Below are positions 21,545-28,372 of a DNA stretch of 32,781 bases, in pieces. The first letter of the stretch is position 1, and each line of letters begins with the position of its first letter. The notes under the pieces were generated by a model that was not told the origin of the DNA, made no database searches, and saw only the letters and a program-made list of their open reading frames with translations. Origin of the DNA: an uncultured Oscillospiraceae bacterium (lineage in GTDB: Bacteria; Bacillota; Clostridia; Oscillospirales; Oscillospiraceae); NCBI GenBank assembly GCA_934533005.1, contig CAKTBC010000010.1, positions 1-32,781 of the forward strand, read 5' to 3'. A program made the translations under genes and the position numbers.

Positions 21545-23641
21545 TTACGGCGTAATGGTCGCCGTGCCGAGCAGATGGTTTCGTATGCGGATGAGATCGT
21601 TGATCGCCGCCGTACCACTGCGGTCCACGTCCGCCGCGGCCAGACTCAGCCCGGTCAGCTCGCCGGTGCCGAGAAGGTGGTTGCGAAGCTTGATAAGATC
21701 GCTGATGGTGACGGCGCCATCGCCGTTAATGTCGCCCGCAACGACGACATACCCGGAGGCAAACACCGCTTCCGCGTCATCTTGCTCATACGTGATCTTG
21801 ACAAAATCGCCGGTACACATCGGCGAGTCCTGTGCCTTGGCAGCACCCGAGGCATCCGCCACGGTGAGCGTGCCGCCGCTCAGGCCGAGCGTCGAGGCGA
21901 AGGAAGCCAGTGTCGTGCCAGGCGCAACGCCCGAAACGCGCCCGTCGGCGCTGAAGGCGTAGGGGCCGGTGATCGTCACCGGCGCGTCCGGCGCGCGGCG
22001 GTGGATGGAGAGCGTATACGTCTCCGACGCGCCGGACTCCGCCGTCACGGTAAGCGTGACGGTATTCACGCCGACGCTGAGCGCGTATTCACCCGCACCG
22101 GAAACGCTCGCCGCGGCGTTGAGCGGCGAGGCCGTCACGGTGATGCGCTCGGTCTCATTCGGCACGATGACGGTGTATTCCCGGATATCGCGCGAAAATG
22201 CAGGGGAGAGTGCGCCGGTGCTCACTGTGAGCGAGGAAAGCTTCGTGTTCGGCGAGCCGTCGCCCGTCGGGGCGGGCACCGCAGAGCCCGGCATGTTGAG
22301 ATACACCGGGATATTGAACGTGAGCTTTGAGGCGCGCATCTCCTCGCTGTAGGCATAGGAGAGAAGCCGTCCCTCGCTCGCCGCGCCCGCGACGTTCGTC
22401 ATGTACTGGTTCCAGTACATGTTTTCGCCCTGTACGTTGAAGCGTTTGAGATAGAGCGTGTTCTGCCCCGCAGCAACATAGTTTGCCGCATAAAAGGCCG
22501 CGCCGCCGCAGATGGCTTTATATAGGCTGTTCCACGGCCGCCCCCACGAGGTGCCGCTGCCATTCTGGCCGCCGCTGGCGTACCACAATCCGCGCTCCAC
22601 GGCGGAATACTCCGCCGTCTTGTAAGCGCCGATGTTGAAGGCGTTGTAGTAGCCCGGAAAGCGGCGATTCGTGCCGCTGATGCTGTCGCTCGTGCCGTTC
22701 GTGCCCATCTCCTGAAGCATCATTGCCGCGAGAATGTACGGGCTGACGCCGTAGTCCGCCCCGGCGGTATAAAGCGTTTCGGCGTAGGTGGTCACGCCGT
22801 TTGAGGGATCGAGGTCGGTATCGTACGTCGTGTCGGCGAGGAACGTGCCGGACACGAGCACCGCGAGACTTTCCCGCGTCTGCGACGCCGCGTCGTACCC
22901 CTGATAGAGGAACTGGAACACGGCGCTGCTGTCAAGGAAATTGCGCGGGTCCATGTAGTGCGCAATGATCTCGCGCGACGCGGCGACCCAGCCGCCGCTG
23001 TCGAGCTCGACCCACGTGTTGTCCGTCCAGTTGAACGCGCCCTCCTGTGTAGACTTCCACGAGGACGGGGCGCTGCCCCACACAAGGCTCTTGCCGAGGA
23101 CGTTCTCTTCGTTCACGGCGTTGTTCCAGTCCACGTTCGTGAAGAACGGCCGGAACTCCCACGCCGGATACCGGCTGTGGAGCTGCCAGAGTGGCTCCAG
23201 ATAGCTCTCCAGGAAGCCGAGCGCGCGAAGCTGCGCGAGATATGTATCGCGGTCATCCGCCGCGGCGGCTTCCGGTTCGGATACCGGCGTTTCTTCCGCG
23301 GACGGCTCGTCCGGCGCCGGGGTTTCCTCCGGCGCGGGCTCGGCGAGCGTTACGCTCTCCGCGGGGATGTAGCCGGTCTCGCCGCCGGGCTTTTGTATGT
23401 AATACCAGAGCGTGCCGTTCGCGTCCGTCTCCTCGCTGAGCACGGTAATGACGCCGCCGTCCAGTATCTCCCCCGCCGCTTCGCCGCCGGGCGATGTAAG
23501 AAGAAGGAGAATGCCCGTCGGGGCAGTCACGGTGCCGGTTTTCGTGTCCGCGGCTAGCGCGGACGGCATTACGGCAGCCAGCAGCAGCGCAACCAAGATC
23601 AGCGCCGCGGCACGGCGGCAGAAACGGCGGTTCTTCGGCAT
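21545..23641 (-). CDS. Secreted GH73-like glucosaminidase with C-terminal dockerin
   Basis: This 698-aa secreted modular enzyme has a signal peptide (about 1-31, ending SALA-ADT), an SH3-like wall-binding domain (about 35-98) and a Pro/Glu linker (100-128). A glucosaminidase domain follows (about 132-450), with the LytD/LytG-like segment AAMMLQEMGTNGTSDSISG running to GYYNAFNIGA; the Glu of MLQEMG is the likely acid. A cadherin-like beta-sandwich (about 467-548) and a type I dockerin at about 637-693 complete it. The dockerin repeats read DINGDGAVTISDLIKLRNHLLG-like, with calcium ligands D-N-D-D in the first and D-D-S-D in the second. It should cut the peptidoglycan GlcNAc-MurNAc backbone and dock to a cohesin. 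It is first in an operon with the cohesin gene and has a promoter at 23691-23719. Confidence 0.88.
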   Translation of the reverse strand: MPKNRRFCRRAAALILVALLLAAVMPSALAADTKTGTVTAPTGILLLLTSPGGEAAGEILDGGVITVLSEETDANGTLWYYIQKPGGETGYIPAESVTLAEPAPEETPAPDEPSAEETPVSEPEAAAADDRDTYLAQLRALGFLESYLEPLWQLHSRYPAWEFRPFFTNVDWNNAVNEENVLGKSLVWGSAPSSWKSTQEGAFNWTDNTWVELDSGGWVAASREIIAHYMDPRNFLDSSAVFQFLYQGYDAASQTRESLAVLVSGTFLADTTYDTDLDPSNGVTTYAETLYTAGADYGVSPYILAAMMLQEMGTNGTSDSISGTNRRFPGYYNAFNIGAYKTAEYSAVERGLWYASGGQNGSGTSWGRPWNSLYKAICGGAAFYAANYVAAGQNTLYLKRFNVQGENMYWNQYMTNVAGAASEGRLLSYAYSEEMRASKLTFNIPVYLNMPGSAVPAPTGDGSPNTKLSSLTVSTGALSPAFSRDIREYTVIVPNETERITVTASPLNAAASVSGAGEYALSVGVNTVTLTVTAESGASETYTLSIHRRAPDAPVTITGPYAFSADGRVSGVAPGTTLASFASTLGLSGGTLTVADASGAAKAQDSPMCTGDFVKITYEQDDAEAVFASGYVVVAGDINGDGAVTISDLIKLRNHLLGTGELTGLSLAAADVDRSGTAAINDLIRIRNHLLGTATITP

Positions 23642-23671
23642 GGCATTCCCTCCTCTCAGGCAGTTTTGAAA

Positions 23672-23688
23672 AGTTACAAATTGTAACT
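23672..23688. promoter_or_regulatory. 17-bp palindromic operator candidate
   Basis: AGTTACAA-A-TTGTAACT is a perfect inverted repeat of 8-bp arms around one base. It lies 2 nt past the -10 of the glucosaminidase promoter, over the expected transcription start. That is a classic repressor position. No regulator gene is adjacent. Confidence 0.75.
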
Positions 23689-23690
23689 AT

Positions 23691-23719
23691 ATTCTACCAT
23701 CCCGCACCCCCTCCGTCAA
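23691..23719 (-). promoter_or_regulatory. Promoter of the dockerin-cohesin operon
   Basis: TTGACG (23714-23719), a 17-nt spacer and TAGAAT (23691-23696) are read on the minus strand. The glucosaminidase ATG, with GAGGAGG upstream, follows after about 45 nt of leader that includes the palindrome. Confidence 0.8.
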
Positions 23720-23795
23720 CCGCCAGTTTTTGCCGGTACAAAAGCTCCCCGAAAGACTGAGCAATTCCGAGAACCGGTACTGCTCTTGCTCTTAG

Positions 23796-23903
23796 CAAAG
23801 TGCATTGCATTATGAAATGATTAAGGAATGGATGGTCAAAAACCAGAAAAGTCTCCTTGAAATGTGGGATAGTCAGGACTTAAGGAGGCTGCCGCCGCTC
23901 TAA
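23796..23903 (+). pseudogene. Remnant of a DUF4160-like gene (partner of DUF2442)
   Basis: The frame 23796-23903 reads LHYEMIKEWMVKNQKSLLEM and then WDSQDLRRLPPL before its stop. This resembles the C-terminal helix of DUF4160 proteins (a ...W..EN...LL..W pattern), which normally stand directly before DUF2442 genes. There is no start codon with a ribosome-binding site, and a TAG at 23793 closes the frame upstream. Only about 75 nt separates this from the dockerin operon promoter, so the 5' part is missing. The assignment rests on a short match and gene context. Confidence 0.4.
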
Positions 23904-23916
23904 AGGAGGCATTGCA

Positions 23917-24171
23917 ATGATACCGAAAATTAAAAGTGTGTACACGATGCCAGGCTACCGTCTGGACGTTGTATTTGACGACGGAAAAAGCGTTGTCTAT
24001 GACGTTTTGGACGATATCCGTCAGTTGCCCGGTTATAAAGATCTCATGCTGATCCATGGTCTTTTCGATCAGGTACAGCTGGATGAAAGCCGCACATGCG
24101 TATTTTGGAACGACTGGATCGATTTGCCCAGCGATGCGATCTACAAATACGGCACACCTCGAAAAAACTGA
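23917..24171 (+). CDS. DUF2442 domain protein
   Basis: This is an 84-aa small acidic cytosolic protein with the DUF2442 pattern: KSVYTMPGYRLDVVFDDGKS, then a VYDVLDDIRQLPGYKDL stretch, FDQVQLDESRTCVFW and a closing DWIDLPSDAIY. DUF2442 genes are often paired with DUF4160 in small two-gene modules resembling toxin-antitoxin pairs, though the biochemistry is not settled. ATG 23917 has AAAGGAGG 7 nt upstream and lies 13 nt after the DUF4160-like remnant. It is followed by a good terminator. With its partner broken, it may be an orphan. Confidence 0.85.
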   Translation: MIPKIKSVYTMPGYRLDVVFDDGKSVVYDVLDDIRQLPGYKDLMLIHGLFDQVQLDESRTCVFWNDWIDLPSDAIYKYGTPRKN

Positions 24172-24180
24172 ATCAATGTA

Positions 24181-24212
24181 AAAGCAGCCGACAACACCAT
24201 CGGCTGCTTTTG
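24181..24212 (+). terminator. Terminator of the DUF2442 gene
   Basis: An 11-bp perfect stem AAAGCAGCCGA/TCGGCTGCTTT (24181-24191 with 24200-24210) with an 8-nt loop ends in TTTT. It starts 10 nt after the stop codon. Confidence 0.88.
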
Positions 24213-24219
24213 GTTGTCT

Positions 24220-24372
24220 CCCTCTGACGAGGGCAGACTCTCCCCGGCGGGGAGAGCTGTCGCCGCAGGCGACAGAGATAGGGGCGGGGGTGGATTTTGC
24301 CGCAGGCAAAAGACCGAGGGAGAGATATTCTGCGCGGAAGCTTTTAATTTTTCTCTCCCTCAAAGAGGGAGC
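24220..24372. repeat. Hairpin-rich intergenic repeat, copy C
   Basis: The block opens with TCTGACGAGGG (24223-24233), identical to the end of the block at 10926-11045. It contains five perfect inverted repeats: CTCTCCCCG/CGGGGAGAG (24238-24256), TGTCGCC/GGCGACA (24258-24274), TTTTGCC/GGCAAAA (24295-24311), GAGGGAGAG/CTCTCCCTC (24316-24361) and CTCCCTC/GAGGGAG (24355-24371). No coding potential is apparent. Together with the remnant at 24384-24603 and the livF terminator, it fills the roughly 500-nt gap between DUF2442 and livF. Confidence 0.7.
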
Positions 24373-24383
24373 CTTTTAAGCGC

Positions 24384-24603
24384 TCAAATCGATCCACAAA
24401 GCTGGCCGAAGCCGTACAGCGGCCACGCCGACGCAAACGACGCGATACCGTAGAGCAGCGGGAGGAGAATGACCCACACCGCCATCTCCTCTACGGCAAA
24501 AACAGATCGTAAGGACTACGCCAACGATACAGCCCACCCGGACGGAAAGCTATGCCAGAAGCTTGATGCTGCTTCCCACGTTTGAAAACACAATTGCCAC
24601 TCC
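24384..24603 (-). pseudogene. Decayed small membrane-protein gene
   Basis: Read on the minus strand, the frame from 24603 gives VAIVFSNVGSSIKLLA, a TAG stop, then LSVRVGCIVGVVLTICF. A one-base shift in a T5 run near 24500 leads to AVEEMAVWVILLPLLYGIAS then FASAWPLYGFGQLCGSI and a TGA. Joined, this is a soluble start with two hydrophobic helices and a terminal YGFGQL, a layout I associate with small Clostridia membrane proteins that have an N-terminal zinc ribbon. Here the ribbon is missing, with one nonsense change and one frameshift. The family link is from memory of the pattern, not a search. Confidence 0.5.
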
Positions 24604-24613
24604 TATACCGTAC

Positions 24614-24656
24614 AAAATCGCCTCTTCGGGAAAAAATCCGAAGAGGCGATTTTTTG
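24614..24656 (-). terminator. livF / liv operon terminator
   Basis: A 15-bp perfect stem AAATCGCCTCTTCGG/CCGAAGAGGCGATTT (24615-24629 with 24638-24652) has an 8-nt loop and T-rich flanks on both strands. It ends the liv operon 12 nt after the livF stop. Confidence 0.93.
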
Positions 24657-24668
24657 CTATAACGCTTG

Positions 24669-25373
24669 TCAGCCGCCGAGGTAGGCTTTCTGCACCTGCT
24701 CGCTCTTTGCAAGCTCCTCGCCGGTGCCGGAGAGGGAGACCTTGCCGTTTTCGAGCACGTACGCGCGGTCGGCGATGGAAAGCGCCATCTGCGCGTTCTG
24801 CTCGACGAGCAGGATGGTCGTCCCGGCTTTGTGCAGCGACTGGATAATATCGAACACCTGCTCGACAAGGATGGGCGCAAGACCCATGGAGGGCTCATCA
24901 AGCATCATGAGCTTCGGCGCGCTCATCAGCGCGCGGCCCATGGCGAGCATCTGCTGCTCACCGCCGGAGAGCGTTCCGGCAACCTGGCGGCGGCGCTCCT
25001 TCAGACGCGGGAACAGCTCGTACACCTTTTCGAGTCCCGGCTCCACGGTGGAGTTGGCGCGGGTGAACGCGCCCATTTCCAGGTTTTCCTCCACGGTCAT
25101 CTGCGCAAACACGCGCCGTCCCTCCGGGACGAGCGCCAGACCGTCCTTGACGATCAGGTGAGGCGCTTTGTGCGAAATACTCTCGCCCTGAAAGACAATA
25201 TCGCCGCCGCGGCTGCGAAGGAGACCCGCGATGGTGTCGAGCGTCGTCGTTTTGCCCGCGCCGTTCGCACCGATGAGCGTTACGATCTCGCCCTCGTTGA
25301 CCTCGAAGGAGACGCCTTTGATGGCGTGGATCGCACCGTAATACACTTGAATGTCTTTGACTTCGAGAAGCAT
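24669..25373 (-). CDS. livF: Branched-chain amino acid ABC transporter ATP-binding protein LivF
   Basis: This 234-aa ATPase powers uptake together with LivG at the cytosolic face. It has the Walker A motif GANGAGKTTT (about 35-44), the Q-loop region, the signature LSGGEQQMLAMGRAL (about 135-149), Walker B LMMLDEPSMGL (about 155-165) and the switch LLVEQN. The length and the ITVYYGAIHAIKG-type opening fit LivF. It is the last gene of the operon, starting 3 nt after the livG stop, with a terminator following. Confidence 0.95.
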   Translation of the reverse strand: MLLEVKDIQVYYGAIHAIKGVSFEVNEGEIVTLIGANGAGKTTTLDTIAGLLRSRGGDIVFQGESISHKAPHLIVKDGLALVPEGRRVFAQMTVEENLEMGAFTRANSTVEPGLEKVYELFPRLKERRRQVAGTLSGGEQQMLAMGRALMSAPKLMMLDEPSMGLAPILVEQVFDIIQSLHKAGTTILLVEQNAQMALSIADRAYVLENGKVSLSGTGEELAKSEQVQKAYLGG

Positions 25374-25376
25374 GCG

Positions 25377-26225
25377 TCAGCCCTCCTTTTTCTTGCCGAG
25401 ATAGGCTTCGATCACGGCGGGGTTCGCCTGGATCTCCTCCGCGGTGCCTTTGGCGATCACCTTGCCGAAGTTCAGCACGCAGATGCCCTCGCAGATGCCC
25501 ATGACGAGCTTCATATCATGCTCGATGAGCATGACGGCGATCTGGAACATGTCGCGGATTTTGACGATGTTCTCCATGAGTTCATACGTCTCGGAGGGGT
25601 TCATGCCGGCGGCAGGCTCATCGAGCAGCAGGAGCGACGGGTTCGTTGCAAGCGCGCGGACGATCTCCAGACGGCGCTGCGCGCCGTAGGGCAGCGAGCC
25701 GGCCTGGACGTTTGCCACGTCCTGCATATCGAAAATGGAGAGCAGCTCGAGCGCGCGCTCGTGCGCGGTGCGCTCCTGCCGCCAGTAACGCGGCAGACGG
25801 AAGATGCCCTCAAACGTGGAATACGGCTCCTGATTGTGCAGGCCGATCTTCACGTTATCCTCGACCGTGAGGTTATTGAAAAGGCGGATGTTCTGGAACG
25901 TGCGGGCAATGCCCATGCGGTTGATCTGCTCGGTCGTTTTGCCGGAGGTGTCCATACCGTCAAGCAGAATGGTGCCGCGGGTCGGCTGGTAAACCTTGGT
26001 GAGAAGGTTGAATACGGTGGTCTTGCCCGCGCCGTTCGGGCCGATGAGGCCGGCGATCTCCGTGCGGCCGATGGTGAGATTAAAGTCGTCCACGGCGCGG
26101 AGGCCGCCGAAATCGATGCCGAGATGGCGGCATTCGAGCACGGGTGTTTTGTCCAGATCGCGTTCGGGGATGATGGCTGTGCTCGGAAATTCGACCATTT
26201 TCCCTTTTTCAAACGTTTTAGACAT
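25377..26225 (-). CDS. livG: Branched-chain amino acid ABC transporter ATP-binding protein LivG
   Basis: This 282-aa ATPase has Walker A GPNGAGKTTV near residue 63 and MGIARTFQNIRLFNNLTV, a LivG hallmark. It also has the signature LPYGAQRRLEIVRALA, Walker B LLLLDEPAAGMNP and the switch LIEHD. An N-terminal extension of about 25 residues (MSKTFEKGKMVEFPSTAIIP) is longer than usual. Its ATG overlaps the last 8 nt of livM, so translation is coupled. Confidence 0.95.
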   Translation of the reverse strand: MSKTFEKGKMVEFPSTAIIPERDLDKTPVLECRHLGIDFGGLRAVDDFNLTIGRTEIAGLIGPNGAGKTTVFNLLTKVYQPTRGTILLDGMDTSGKTTEQINRMGIARTFQNIRLFNNLTVEDNVKIGLHNQEPYSTFEGIFRLPRYWRQERTAHERALELLSIFDMQDVANVQAGSLPYGAQRRLEIVRALATNPSLLLLDEPAAGMNPSETYELMENIVKIRDMFQIAVMLIEHDMKLVMGICEGICVLNFGKVIAKGTAEEIQANPAVIEAYLGKKKEG

Positions 26226-27282
26226 CTTCCTTCTCCTCCTTCCGTCCGGGGATCACGCGGCGCAGCAGCGCCTTGAAATCGTCGTTGTTCGTCGCGAGCA
26301 TCACAAGGATGAGGACGATGGCGTAAATCAGCATGCGGTAATCGGCAAAGCTGCGCAGCGCCTCGGGCAGCGCCGTGAGCAGCGCCGCGGCGATGACGGA
26401 GCCGAGCATGTTGCCCAGCCCGCCGAACACGACGAACACGAGAATGAGAATCGACGCGTTGAAGTCAAACTTATTGGCGGCGATGGTGGAGTAGTTGAGC
26501 GCGAAGAGCGCGCCTGCCGCACCCGCCATGGAAGCGGAGATGACAAAGGCAGTCATCTTATAGTGCGTCACGGGGATGCCGACGCTCTCGGCGGCGATGC
26601 GGTTATCGCGGATGGCGAGAATGGCGCGGCCCGCGCGGCTGTTCACGAGATGGAAAATCACGATAAGGCAGATTATCACGAGAATGAAGCCGCCGGTGAA
26701 CGTGGCGATCTTCTGCACGCCGCTGATGCCCATCGGCCCGCCGAGGATAAGCTTTCCGCCCTCTTCCAGGTTTTCCGGTGCCTGCAGGAAACGGATGTGG
26801 TAGCCGTTGCTGTCAAGACCGATATAAAGGTTCGTGAAAATGCTCTTGATGATCTCGCCGAAGGCAAGCGTCACGATGGCGAGATAGTCGCCCCGGAGGC
26901 GCAGCACCGGGATACCGATGAGAAAACCGACAATGGCGGCGAAGATCGCGCCGATGACCATCGCGATGGCGAGACGGAGCGGAGCGCTTGCAATGACGCC
27001 CTGCAGCGACACCGCCGCCGTCGTGCCCATGAACGCGCCGACGCTCATAAAGCCCGCGTGGCCGAGCGACAGCTCGCCCATCACGCCGACGGTGAGGTTG
27101 AGCGAGATGGCCATGACGACATAGGCGCAGATCGGCACAAGCATGCCGCGCGCCGTGGAGGAGAGCACCTTCTGTCCGGAGAGGAGCTGGAGAACGATAT
27201 ACGCGGCGATCACCACGGCATACGTGATGCATTGCCGCCGGTTGGTTTTCATTCGGGCCAAAACTTTTTTCATCGTACGCAC
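26218..27282 (-). CDS. livM: Branched-chain amino acid ABC transporter permease LivM
   Basis: This 354-aa integral membrane permease has about 9-10 helices. The conserved permease loop reads GHAGFMSVGAF near residues 75-85, and RLRGDYLAIVTLAFGEIIKSIF near 128-150 is the LivM EAA-like segment contacting the ATPases. GRAILAIRDNRIAAESVGI near 213-232 and the C-terminal VFGGLGNMLGSVIGA-type stretch also match. It is co-transcribed with livH (1-nt gap) and livG (8-nt overlap). Confidence 0.95.
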   Translation of the reverse strand: MRTMKKVLARMKTNRRQCITYAVVIAAYIVLQLLSGQKVLSSTARGMLVPICAYVVMAISLNLTVGVMGELSLGHAGFMSVGAFMGTTAAVSLQGVIASAPLRLAIAMVIGAIFAAIVGFLIGIPVLRLRGDYLAIVTLAFGEIIKSIFTNLYIGLDSNGYHIRFLQAPENLEEGGKLILGGPMGISGVQKIATFTGGFILVIICLIVIFHLVNSRAGRAILAIRDNRIAAESVGIPVTHYKMTAFVISASMAGAAGALFALNYSTIAANKFDFNASILILVFVVFGGLGNMLGSVIAAALLTALPEALRSFADYRMLIYAIVLILVMLATNNDDFKALLRRVIPGRKEEKEDV

Positions 27283-27283
27283 C

Positions 27284-28186
27284 TCACACTTTCTCGCGCA
27301 CCTGCTTGCCCAGCAGGCCGGACGGCTTGACGAGCAGCACGATGATCAACACCGCGAACACCACGGCGTCCGACATCTGCGTGGAGATGTACGCCTTGGC
27401 CATGATCTCAATGATGCCGAGCAGCAACCCGCCGAGCAGCGCACCAGGGATGGAGCCGATGCCGCCGAACACGGCGGCGGTGAACGCCTTGATGCCGGGC
27501 ATGGAACCGGTGGTCGGGACAAGCGTAGGATACGCCGAGCAGAGCAGCATGCCCGCAACGGCGGCAAGGCCGGAGCCGATGGCGAACGTCATGGAGATCG
27601 TCGCATCCACATTGATGCCCATAAGGCGCGCCGCGTCCTTATCCTCGGAGCAGGCGCGCATGGCCTTGCCCATTTTGGTCTTACCGATGAAGAGTGAGAG
27701 CGCAACCATGATGACAACGCACACGGCGATCGTCACAAGCGCAACATACGAAATGCGAAGCTCGCCGCCGAAGAGGGCAAAGCCCGTCTCGCCGCTTGCC
27801 GACTTGAAGAAGTTCGGGAACACCACCGGACTGGAACCCCAAAGCAGCAACGCCGCATTCTGGAGGAAATAGCTCACGCCGATGGCGGTGATGAGCACCG
27901 CGAGCGACGTTGCCGCGCGCAGCGGCTTATAGGCGAGCTTCTCGATCGTCATGCCGAGAACGGTGCACACGACCATGGCGAGGATCACGCCAACGACCGG
28001 CGGGAGATTAAACTTGGTGCAGGCGAAGAAGCAGATGTACGCGCCCACCATGATGACGTCGCCGTGGGCGAAGTTCAGCATTTTCGCAATGCCGTAGACC
28101 ATCGTGTAGCCGAGGGCGATGATCGCGTAGATGCTGCCGAGGCTGACGCCGCTGATCAGAAAGTTCAGGAAACTCAAGGCTGACAC
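27284..28186 (-). CDS. livH: Branched-chain amino acid ABC transporter permease LivH
   Basis: This 300-aa permease has about eight helices. GSIYAIIALGYTMVYGIAKMLNFAHGDVIMVGAY at the N-terminus (about 17-50), GKAMRACSEDKDAARLMGINVD near 173-194 and AFTAAVFGGIGSIPGALLGG near 235-255 are LivH signatures. It pairs with LivM to form the channel for leucine, isoleucine and valine, and possibly other amino acids. It begins 186 nt after livK, across a stable hairpin. Confidence 0.95.
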   Translation of the reverse strand: MSALSFLNFLISGVSLGSIYAIIALGYTMVYGIAKMLNFAHGDVIMVGAYICFFACTKFNLPPVVGVILAMVVCTVLGMTIEKLAYKPLRAATSLAVLITAIGVSYFLQNAALLLWGSSPVVFPNFFKSASGETGFALFGGELRISYVALVTIAVCVVIMVALSLFIGKTKMGKAMRACSEDKDAARLMGINVDATISMTFAIGSGLAAVAGMLLCSAYPTLVPTTGSMPGIKAFTAAVFGGIGSIPGALLGGLLLGIIEIMAKAYISTQMSDAVVFAVLIIVLLVKPSGLLGKQVREKV

Positions 28187-28312
28187 CCCTTTCGGGTCAA
28201 TTTCTTTCTCTTTTTCTCTCTTTGGTTTCGATTTGCAGGGGAATAACAGGGGAAAATGCGCATCGGAAAAAGGCTTCGTTGCGGCCTCTTTCCGCTGCGC
28301 GCCTTCCCGCGG

Positions 28313-28345
28313 CTATAGGACGGAGAGAGTATCTCCGTCCTATAG
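28313..28345. other. Perfect 14-bp hairpin between livK and livH
   Basis: CTATAGGACGGAGA (28313-28326) pairs with its exact complement (28332-28345) around a 5-nt loop. It lies 27 nt after the livK stop and has no U-run, so it is unlikely to be a strong terminator. In solute-transport operons such hairpins often protect the binding-protein mRNA from 3' decay and lower downstream expression. That role is inference. The rest of the 186-nt gap shows nothing else clear. Confidence 0.75.
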
Positions 28346-28372
28346 TCGGTGCGTGGGTCGGGCTTTTATCGA

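Noticed and set aside
19754..21555. Long open frames on both strands across the MATE remnant and cohesin gene
   Set aside because: The Arg/Gly/Ala-rich translations have no domains; the cohesin gene in its own frame explains the region.
23836..24363. Minus-strand 175-codon frame across DUF2442
   Set aside because: It crosses the DUF2442 gene, its terminator and a noncoding repeat, with no recognisable motif.
24666..27330. Long plus-strand frames opposite livF, livG and livM
   Set aside because: They are antisense shadows of the ABC transporter genes, His/Asp/Arg-rich and without ribosome-binding sites.
28313..28345. Hairpin as a true terminator of livK
   Set aside because: There is no U-run on the minus strand after the stem, and livHMGF have no visible separate promoter.
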